Positions 1 to 4,474 of a DNA stretch of 7,244 nucleotides are shown here, piece by piece. The notes below the pieces were generated by a model that saw only the letters and a list, made by a program, of their open reading frames with translations, made no database searches and was not told the origin of the DNA. The translations under genes and the position numbers were made by a program. The DNA is from Hyphomicrobiales bacterium (GTDB taxonomy: Bacteria; Pseudomonadota; Alphaproteobacteria; Rhizobiales; Afifellaceae): assembly GCA_013812985.1 (NCBI GenBank), contig JACCSN010000286.1:1-7244 (forward strand). Direction: 5' to 3'. How positions within the stretch are numbered: the first letter of the stretch is position 1; each line of letters starts with the position of its first letter.

Positions 1-564
1 GGCCACGACCGCGTCGGGCCGCTCGACCACGACCTCACAAAAAACGGCGCCCGGAACGGCGAGCCGCTCGGCGAACGGATCGTCGTGACCGGCCGGGTGC
101 TCGACGAGGCGGGACGGCCGGTCCGCGATACGTTGGTCGAGATCTGGCAGGCCAACGCCGCCGGCCGCTACATCCACGAGAGCGACCAGCACGAAGCGCC
201 GATCGACCCGAATTTTTTCGGCGGCGGCCGTTTCGTCACCGACGATCACGGCCGCTATCGGTTCACTTCGATCAAGCCGGGCGCTTATCCCTGGGGCAAT
301 CACCTCAACGCCTGGCGACCGAACCACGTCCACTTCTCGCTCTTTGGCCCGACGATCGCCAGCCGGCTGGTGACGCAGATGTATTTTCCGGGCGACCCGC
401 TGCTTGCCTTCGACCCGATCTTTCAGTCGACGCCCGAGCCGGCGCGCCAACGCCTGATCGCGGCCTTCTCGCTCGACGTGACGGAAGCCGGCTTCGCGCT
501 CGGCTACGTCTTCGACATCGTGCTCCGCGGCCCGCGGGAGACTCCCCTGGAGGGCAGCAAATGA
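1..564 (+). CDS. pcaH: Protocatechuate 3,4-dioxygenase beta subunit, 5' end cut off
   Basis: This is the iron-bearing beta subunit of protocatechuate 3,4-dioxygenase, which cleaves protocatechuate between its hydroxyls to give beta-carboxy-cis,cis-muconate in the cytoplasmic beta-ketoadipate pathway. The frame is open from base 1, reads GHDRVGPLDHD there and gives 187 residues. The four ferric ligands known from Pseudomonas putida (Tyr408, Tyr447, His460, His462) are all present: Tyr in GRYIH (169-171), Tyr in PGAYPW (286-288), and both His in NHVHF (325-327 and 331-333). The substrate-site Arg of WRP is at 316-318. The spacing of all five equals that of the Pseudomonas protein, so about 51 N-terminal residues should lie upstream of the window. 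The gene ends in an ATGA overlap with pcaG. The first internal Met/Val starts are not the true start because similarity continues upstream to base 1. Confidence 0.96.
   Translation, partial: GHDRVGPLDHDLTKNGARNGEPLGERIVVTGRVLDEAGRPVRDTLVEIWQANAAGRYIHESDQHEAPIDPNFFGGGRFVTDDHGRYRFTSIKPGAYPWGNHLNAWRPNHVHFSLFGPTIASRLVTQMYFPGDPLLAFDPIFQSTPEPARQRLIAAFSLDVTEAGFALGYVFDIVLRGPRETPLEGSK
549..553 (+). promoter_or_regulatory. Ribosome binding site of pcaG
   Basis: GGAGG lies inside the last codons of pcaH, 7 bases before the pcaG ATG at 561. It supports that start and translational coupling of the two dioxygenase subunits. Confidence 0.7.
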
Positions 565-1151
565 GCCTCGGACAGACACCGTCGCAGACTGTCGGCCCGT
601 TCTTCGCTTATGCGCTCTCGGCGCCTCAATACGGCTACGCGCACGATGCGCTGGCCACCGGCGACCTGGCCGACGAAAGCGTGCCGGGCGAGCGGATCCG
701 GATCGTCGGCCGCGTCCTGGACGGCGCCGGCGTGCCGGTCCCCGACGCGCTGATCGAGATCTGGCAGGCGGACTCGCAGGGCCGCTACGCCCACCCGGCG
801 GATGGCCGCGACTCCTATGCAGGGTTCAAAGGTTTCGGCCGGTTTGGGACCGGTACGGATGCGGAGAGCCGGTTCATATTCTCAACCATCAAGCCCGGCG
901 CCGTCGACGAGCAGCAAGCGCCGCACGTCAATGTGATCGTCTTGATGCGCGGCCTGCTCTCGCACGCCTACACCCGCATCTATTTCGCCGACGAGGTCGA
1001 GGCGAACAAGCGCGACCCGGTGCTGTCAAGCGTGCCGAAAGAGCGCCGCGAAACACTGATCGCCCGTCGCGAGGACACGGAAGCGGGCGCGATCTATCGA
1101 TTCGATCTCGTCATGCAGGGCGAGCGCGAAAGGGTCTTCTTCGACGTGTAA
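561..1151 (+). CDS. pcaG: Protocatechuate 3,4-dioxygenase alpha subunit
   Basis: This 196-residue protein is the alpha subunit that pairs with PcaH in the protocatechuate 3,4-dioxygenase heteromer. The N-terminus (TPSQTVGPFFAYAL) is typical of PcaG. The central part is visibly paralogous to PcaH: GRVLD, PDALIEIWQAD and GRY align with the beta subunit, as does TIKPGA. The iron ligands are degenerate as expected for alpha: PGAYPW of beta is PGAVDE here (residues 112-117), and the HxH pair becomes PHVNV (121-125). The alpha chain contributes to the active-site pocket but binds no iron. The ATG at 561 overlaps the pcaH stop as ATGA and has a good ribosome binding site. In Rhizobium/Agrobacterium-type pcaDCHGB operons pcaB follows pcaG; here an unrelated convergent gene follows after 37 bases, so pcaG ends its strand's run in this window. 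Confidence 0.96.
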   Translation: MSLGQTPSQTVGPFFAYALSAPQYGYAHDALATGDLADESVPGERIRIVGRVLDGAGVPVPDALIEIWQADSQGRYAHPADGRDSYAGFKGFGRFGTGTDAESRFIFSTIKPGAVDEQQAPHVNVIVLMRGLLSHAYTRIYFADEVEANKRDPVLSSVPKERRETLIARREDTEAGAIYRFDLVMQGERERVFFDV

Positions 1152-1188
1152 CGGGTTGCGACATTTTGCGCCGGAGCCTCGCCGCCGC

Positions 1189-1641
1189 TCACTCGATGCT
1201 GTCGGCGATGATCCCGGTCACAAACGCCACCGGACCGACCTTGCCCCGAACCGTTGCCGGGCAACCCGGCCCACAGGCTTGGGTCACCAATTCCAGGGTG
1301 TGCCGTGACAGCGATTCCACATTGACCGGAAAGGGGCGCGTATCCCCCTCGTCGAGCTTGAGGTCGAAGATGTCGGGCGTCGGCACAAGGAAGCCGCGCA
1401 CTTCGACGAGGTCTCCCCGGTAGCTCAGGGGGAAGGCTTTCAGCTCTCGTAGCTCGACAACCTCGTATTTGCTGCGAATGGAAGGCGTAGCGTCCGCGCC
1501 GATCCGGTCGTAGCACTCAAGCCGCCGGGCATCGTCCTCGATCGACCGGCATCGTGCGAAGTCTCCACGCAGCTGCGCCGGAGCGGGGCACGACCACGAG
1601 ACGCCGATAAGCGTCAGCAGGACGAAGCGACTGATCCGCAT
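1189..1641 (-). CDS. Small exported protein with paired cysteines, function unknown
   Basis: This 150-residue protein has a signal peptide: MRISR, a hydrophobic stretch at residues 6-16, and a likely cleavage after PAPA (about residue 22). It is therefore probably periplasmic. The mature part opens with CRSIEDDARRLECYD (31-45), a Cys pair around an acidic/arginine helix seen in assorted small periplasmic proteins of proteobacteria. The second half (about 74-150) is rich in beta-prone segments such as GDLVEVRGFLV and VRGKVGPVAFVTGIIAD, with a second pair in CGPGC (123-127). This half could be a small OB-like fold, which is inference. The four cysteines suggest two disulfides. I chose the ATG at 1641 over an in-frame TTG at 1668 because it puts the basic signal-peptide start at residue 1. 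The gene converges on pcaG with 37 bases between. I do not recognise a function. Confidence 0.75.
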   Translation of the reverse strand: MRISRFVLLTLIGVSWSCPAPAQLRGDFARCRSIEDDARRLECYDRIGADATPSIRSKYEVVELRELKAFPLSYRGDLVEVRGFLVPTPDIFDLKLDEGDTRPFPVNVESLSRHTLELVTQACGPGCPATVRGKVGPVAFVTGIIADSIE

Positions 1642-1739
1642 TCCAAACCCTAGCGCTGCGATCGGCAAGTCTGCCAGCCTTCTGCGCTGCGCGCCATGGC
1701 GGCTTTGCGCTTCACCGCTTTCACAGGCCCCACGCGCTG

Positions 1740-2141
1740 CTAACTCCGTGGCCGGCCAAGCGCGCGGGCGACGATCTCCTCGGCTGAGCGGGTCTCGGCG
1801 GGTGGTGGAGGGCGTGTGGGGCCGAATGGTTCGTTTCGCTGCGACTGCCGATCAGGCGACTCCGCAAGCCGCCGCCGAGGCCGGCCGATGAGAGCAAGCA
1901 GGATCATCGTCACGAGAGCGATCGTCGCCGCCCCGAGGCCCCAGATGATCCACACGAGCACGCCGCCGGCGCCGCCGATCAGCCCGGCCATCCAGATCGC
2001 GAGCTCCGGCGGCAGCGGTACGAAAACGGCGCCGCTGGCCGCCAAGCCGCCCGCCAGGCCGAGGACGCCGTAGGCCGCCCAGCACAGCAGCGACCAGAGA
2101 CCAAAACCGACGGCGGCCACAAAGAGGATGAGATTCCTCAT
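1740..2141 (-). CDS. Small integral membrane protein coupled to the DUF4112 gene
   Basis: This 133-residue protein has hydrophobic segments at about residues 3-36, 47-68 and 69-87, rich in Gly, Ala, Trp and Leu. A basic stop-transfer sequence (GRPRRRL, 86-92) and a hydrophilic Pro/Arg-rich tail follow. The tail ends in a short possible helix (SAEEIVARALGRP) and is probably cytoplasmic. The ATG overlaps the stop of the upstream DUF4112 gene by one base (TGATG), with an AGGAA-like ribosome binding site inside that gene, so the two are almost certainly co-translated. Alternating hydrophobic codons, the strong membrane pattern and tight coupling support a real gene. I do not recognise the family. 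A role beside DUF4112 at the membrane is inference. Confidence 0.75.
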   Translation of the reverse strand: MRNLILFVAAVGFGLWSLLCWAAYGVLGLAGGLAASGAVFVPLPPELAIWMAGLIGGAGGVLVWIIWGLGAATIALVTMILLALIGRPRRRLAESPDRQSQRNEPFGPTRPPPPAETRSAEEIVARALGRPRS

Positions 2142-2611
2142 CAGAGGGTTCCTGTCTTGGGATTTTGGATGACCTTCGCCCGCGCGGCGCGCAACTCCGC
2201 GATGTGACCGCGGACGAGGGTGACATTTCGCCGGTTCGCCTTGAAGAACACGTCGAAGACGTCGCCGACGACCGGCACCGTTCCGAAGAGAGCGTCCACC
2301 GCGACATTGCCGGCCATCCGCGCCAGCATGGTCCGCGGCGCACCGATGCGTCTCGCCTCGAGGATCAGCCAGCCGGACAGGCCGAGAGCAAAGGCGTCGC
2401 CAACCCCTGGCACCAGGCCGAGAAGCGAATCCGCCCCGAACCGGAAGCCGAGGCCGGGAACGACAAAGGCGGAATCGAGAGCCGTCGCCAACCGCTCCAG
2501 CCGCCGCTCCACGCGGTCGAGCTCGGAATCGTCCAGGGAAGGCTGCGAAACACGGTCGGTAGACGACGACAGAACCTCCGGGCTAGCGGACATTTTGCGG
2601 CTCGTGGCCAT
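2141..2611 (-). CDS. DUF4112 domain-containing protein
   Basis: This 156-residue protein matches the DUF4112 family, whose function is unknown. The domain covers about residues 36-132. It begins with a helix (RRLERLATALDSAF), then VPGLGFRFGADSLLGLVPGVGD (51-72), a hydrophobic segment GLSGWLILEA (77-86), RMAGNVAVDALFG (98-110), TVPVVGDVFDVFFKANRRN (111-129) and a final charged helix. The repeated VPxVGD signature (67-72 and 112-117) and the closing KANRRN are the family hallmarks. Residues 1-30 are Ser-rich and probably disordered. I chose the ATG at 2611 because GGGAGG sits 6 bases upstream; an in-frame GTG at 2632 would add seven residues but has no comparable site. It is the first gene of a minus-strand pair with the membrane protein downstream. 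Confidence 0.88.
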   Translation of the reverse strand: MATSRKMSASPEVLSSSTDRVSQPSLDDSELDRVERRLERLATALDSAFVVPGLGFRFGADSLLGLVPGVGDAFALGLSGWLILEARRIGAPRTMLARMAGNVAVDALFGTVPVVGDVFDVFFKANRRNVTLVRGHIAELRAARAKVIQNPKTGTL

Positions 2612-2617
2612 TTGGGA

Positions 2618-2623
2618 CCTCCC
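2618..2623 (-). promoter_or_regulatory. Ribosome binding site deciding the DUF4112 start
   Basis: On the minus strand this reads GGGAGG, 6 bases before the ATG at 2611. It favours that ATG over the GTG at 2632. Confidence 0.7.
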
Positions 2624-2632
2624 AGGAGTCAC

Positions 2633-2893
2633 GCGTGAGCATGCCAGATGGAAAGGTCCGACATCGCAGCTTTCGGCTGCCAGAGGGGCCCGGACCCGTC
2701 AGAGTTCATGTGGTGACCATCGCCGGCCGTTCAAGAAGCCGCGAATGCGTTGTGACCGGCCGGCGGCTTGCAAAGCGATAGGGAAGGCCACAATAAGGGC
2801 GGAGCCGCGAAGCGCGGCTGATCATCCATAGCTGACATTATCCGGCCAGAGCGTGCGACGCCCGTCTGCAAGTGTCCGTCCCCTCACCCGAAA
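2633..2893. other. Non-coding stretch between DUF4112 gene and the palindromic repeat
   Basis: I find no credible gene here on either strand; the open frames have no family resemblance and poor codon structure. Visible structure: an 8-base inverted repeat CGCCGGCC (2721-2728) / GGCCGGCG (2758-2765) with a 29-base spacer, and a perfect 7-bp hairpin AGCCGCG-AAG-CGCGGCT (2803-2819). No T tract follows the hairpin, so it is not a standard terminator. The promoter of the minus-strand DUF4112 gene should lie here, but I cannot pick it out with confidence. Confidence 0.5.
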
Positions 2894-3002
2894 CCTCATC
2901 CTGAGGCGCCGCGCGGAGCGCGGCCTCGAAGGAGCGTCCAGTGCGCGCTGGAAACGCCCTCGTCCTTCGAGGCTCCGCTTCGCTCCGCGCCTCAGGATGA
3001 GG
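2894..3002. repeat. 109-base nested palindromic repeat (REP-like intergenic element)
   Basis: The outer arms are a perfect 16-bp inverted repeat: CCTCATCCTGAGGCGC (2894-2909) and its complement at 2987-3002. Inside is a second perfect 10-bp pair, CCTCGAAGGA (2924-2933) with TCCTTCGAGG (2963-2972). The left interval carries its own 6-bp hairpin CCGCGC-GGA-GCGCGG (2909-2923). The apex holds GCGT-CCAG...CTGG-AA-ACGC (2934-2957). The whole can fold as a long stem or as a branched, cruciform-like structure. From memory, sequences of this type are scattered between genes in many Hyphomicrobiales genomes; copy number here is unknown. It ends 85 bases before the chosen ccdA start, so it may lie in that gene's upstream or leader region. 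Confidence 0.85.
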
Positions 3003-3087
3003 GCTGAGCGGCCGATTTGGAATTCTCCGGGACAGGTTTCCGGTGCAGCGAGTCCCGCATTCCCGGCCACGCCGATGGCAGCCCGTC

Positions 3088-3816
3088 ATGTTTGACGTCG
3101 GCGTCTTCGGCGCCTTCCTGGGCGGGCTTCTGTCCTTCCTGTCGCCCTGCGTCCTGCCGCTCGTCCCGCCCTATCTCTGCTACGTCGCCGGGCTTTCGGC
3201 GGAGGAATTCGCGCGGCCCGGCGATCGGTCGAGCGCCCATGTGCTGCGCGCCGCGCTGGCCTTCGTGCTCGGCTTCTCCACCGTCTTCGTCGCGCTGGGC
3301 GCCACCGCCAGCCTGATCGGCCAGACGCTGGCCCGCCACATCGACACGCTGACGGTCATCGGCGGCGTAGCGATCATCGTCATGGGGCTGCATTTCCTCG
3401 GCGTCTTCCGGATCGCACTGCTCTATCGGGAAGCCCGGATTCAGGTCGCCCAGACGCCGCCCAGCCTGGCGACGGGCTATGTTCTGGGCCTCGCCTTCGC
3501 CTTTGGCTGGACGCCCTGCATCGGGCCGGTGCTGGCGGCGATCCTGGTGCTTGCCGGCGGAACCGATACGGCTGGCGAGGGCGCCTTCCTGCTGTTCGTC
3601 TACTCGCTCGGCCTCGGCGTGCCGTTCCTGCTGGCCGCCGGCTTCGCCCCGGCCTTCGTCGGCTGGGCCAGCCGCTTTCGCCGCCATCTGCCGATGGTGG
3701 AGAAGACCATGGGCGGATTTCTTGTCGTCAGCGGCGTGCTGTTCATCACCGGCCAGATGACCGCCATGTCCTTCTGGCTGCTGGAGACCTTTCCCGGCCT
3801 CGCCGCGATCGGCTGA
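3088..3816 (+). CDS. ccdA: CcdA-type cytochrome c biogenesis / thiol-disulfide transporter
   Basis: This 242-residue inner-membrane protein belongs to the CcdA/DsbD-beta family, which carries electrons from cytoplasmic thioredoxin to periplasmic thiol proteins, classically for cytochrome c maturation. Six hydrophobic segments are visible: about residues 5-35, 52-78, 87-107, 127-157, 166-190 and 208-230. The two active cysteines are in their expected places: SPCVLPL in helix 1 (Cys21) and GWTPCIGP in helix 4 (Cys144). A third Cys is at 31. The length fits CcdA (about 240) rather than full DsbD. I chose ATG 3088 because homologs begin just before the LSFLSPC helix. An in-frame GTG at 3043 would add 15 mostly basic residues and has a weak ACAGG upstream, so it remains possible. 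No thioredoxin-like partner or ccm gene is adjacent. Confidence 0.93.
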   Translation: MFDVGVFGAFLGGLLSFLSPCVLPLVPPYLCYVAGLSAEEFARPGDRSSAHVLRAALAFVLGFSTVFVALGATASLIGQTLARHIDTLTVIGGVAIIVMGLHFLGVFRIALLYREARIQVAQTPPSLATGYVLGLAFAFGWTPCIGPVLAAILVLAGGTDTAGEGAFLLFVYSLGLGVPFLLAAGFAPAFVGWASRFRRHLPMVEKTMGGFLVVSGVLFITGQMTAMSFWLLETFPGLAAIG

Positions 3817-3818
3817 AC

Positions 3819-3847
3819 TCGACGGGTGGACCCGGCGTAGCTACATT
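3819..3847 (+). promoter_or_regulatory. Candidate promoter of the toxin-antitoxin module
   Basis: TCGACG (3819-3824) and TACATT (3842-3847) each match 4 of 6 bases of the -35 and -10 consensus, with the ideal 17-base spacing. The site lies between ccdA and the antitoxin and overlaps a palindrome. This is a weak prediction from consensus only. Confidence 0.3.
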
Positions 3848-3859
3848 GCAGCCCTGTAG
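3837..3859. promoter_or_regulatory. Candidate autoregulatory operator of the antitoxin
   Basis: A perfect 8-base palindrome GTAGCTAC (3837-3844) overlaps an inverted repeat CTACA (3841-3845) / TGTAG (3855-3859). This arrangement directly upstream of a ribbon-helix-helix antitoxin, over the predicted -10, is where DinJ/RelB-type antitoxins bind to repress their own operon. Assignment is by position and symmetry only. Confidence 0.4.
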
Positions 3860-3868
3860 GAGGCCATC

Positions 3869-4129
3869 ATGGCAGCAGACAGCATCGTGCAAGCCCGTAT
3901 CGACGCGGACCTGAAAATCGCCGCGACGAACGTCCTGGCCGAAATGGGGTTGACCGTATCCGACGCGATCCGGCTCATGCTCGTCCGCGTTGCGGCTGAC
4001 AAGACCTTGCCGTTCGACAAGGTCCCGAACGCCGAGACGATCGCAGCGATGGAGGAGGGCGAGCGGGGTGATGTCGTGTCATTCGCCACGGTAGAGGAGT
4101 TGATGGCTGATCTGAATGCGCCGGATTGA
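3869..4129 (+). CDS. dinJ: RelB/DinJ family antitoxin
   Basis: This 86-residue antitoxin belongs to a type II toxin-antitoxin system of the DinJ-YafQ kind. The N-terminal half is a ribbon-helix-helix DNA-binding domain: the beta strand is at about 4-11 (DSIVQARI), followed by helices 12-25 (DADLKIAATNVLAE) and 29-45 (TVSDAIRLMLVRVAADK). MGLTVSDAIR and LPFD (48-51) match the DinJ pattern MGLTISDxxR...LPFD. The acidic C-terminal half should wrap the toxin. The ATG has a strong TAGGAGG (3857-3863) 5 bases upstream. Its last codons overlap the toxin gene by 14 bases. The gene is intact while its toxin is broken (next entry), so it is now an antitoxin without a working local partner. It may still repress its own promoter or neutralise a related toxin elsewhere, which is inference. 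Confidence 0.92.
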   Translation: MAADSIVQARIDADLKIAATNVLAEMGLTVSDAIRLMLVRVAADKTLPFDKVPNAETIAAMEEGERGDVVSFATVEELMADLNAPD

Positions 4130-4374
4130 TCGTACGAAGCCGTTCCGCCGCGACTTCAAACGCATAGGTTCGACGCCCGAACACGAAGGTTCCGGAGTTG
4201 CGCTACAGGAGGTTCTCGATCGGCTGGCGGCAGACTTGCCTCTCCCCGAGAAACACCGCGACCATGCTCTGCGTGGTAACTGGGCAGGTCATAGGGAGTG
4301 TCATGTCAAGCCAGGAGAAGACGGCCGGCATCTTGCGTTTGGTGCGGCTTGCGTCTCACAGCGAGCTTTTCTGA
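4116..4374 (+). pseudogene. yafQ: YafQ-family mRNA-interferase toxin, inactivated by a 17-base deletion
   Basis: Residues 1-66 align residue for residue with Escherichia coli YafQ, an endoribonuclease toxin: LPEKHRDH ends at His50, GNWAGHRECHVKP places His63, and Pro66 follows. Next should come DWLLIY with catalytic Asp67 and Trp68, but it is absent. After CCA (4311-4313) and one base, the sequence resumes in another frame at 4315 with EKTAGILRLVRLASHSELF and a TGA at 4372-4374. Restoring 17 bases gives a 91-residue protein with His and Phe at 87 and 91, exactly the YafQ catalytic numbering. In the unshifted frame translation leaves the family after Pro66 and runs to a TGA at 4476-4478 (120 residues), lacking Asp67, Trp68, His87 and Phe91. 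RNase activity should be lost. The start overlaps the antitoxin by 14 bases, normal for this family. Confidence 0.88.
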
Positions 4375-4474
4375 AGTCGAGCTGCCGCTTCATACGATTA
4401 GGCGAACAAGTCCTGCTCAATTCTTTTGGAGAGAACGCGCTGTCTAAGCATTTGCTCTGCTTGTCGGAATTTGA
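4375..4474 (+). other. Short linker between toxin remnant and purine operon
   Basis: These 100 bases are 48% GC by hand count, clearly lower than the surrounding genes. They follow the ancestral toxin stop and precede the AllC-like start. A TACGAT at 4393-4398 matches the -10 consensus at 5 of 6 bases but has no acceptable -35 at 16-18 bases. The promoter of the purine operon would be expected here, yet none is clear. The shifted toxin frame stays open across the whole linker. Confidence 0.5.

Noticed and set aside
88..122. Inverted repeat ACCGGCC / GGCCGGT near the left end
   Set aside because: It lies inside conserved pcaH codons (GRVLDEAGRPV) and is explained by coding constraint and high GC.
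733..786. Near-repeat of GAGATCTGGCAGGC shared by pcaH (about 139-152) and pcaG
   Set aside because: It encodes the conserved EIWQA motif of paralogous subunits, so it reflects common ancestry and not a mobile repeat.
1692..1701. Ten-base palindrome CGCCATGGCG between the two minus-strand genes, as terminator or operator
   Set aside because: There is no loop or T tract, and short GC palindromes are common by chance at this composition.
2803..2819. Perfect 7-bp hairpin as a rho-independent terminator
   Set aside because: No T run follows on either strand and no gene ends just upstream. It is listed only as part of the non-coding stretch.
2165..2831. Plus-strand frames of 157 and 203 codons opposite the DUF4112 gene
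   Set aside because: The minus-strand DUF4112 protein is clearly the coding one. These frames are Arg/Pro/Ser-rich and resemble no family.
2992..3687. A 231-codon minus-strand frame across ccdA
   Set aside because: It is a charged, Gln/Glu/Arg-rich shadow of the ccdA membrane helices and crosses the palindromic repeat.
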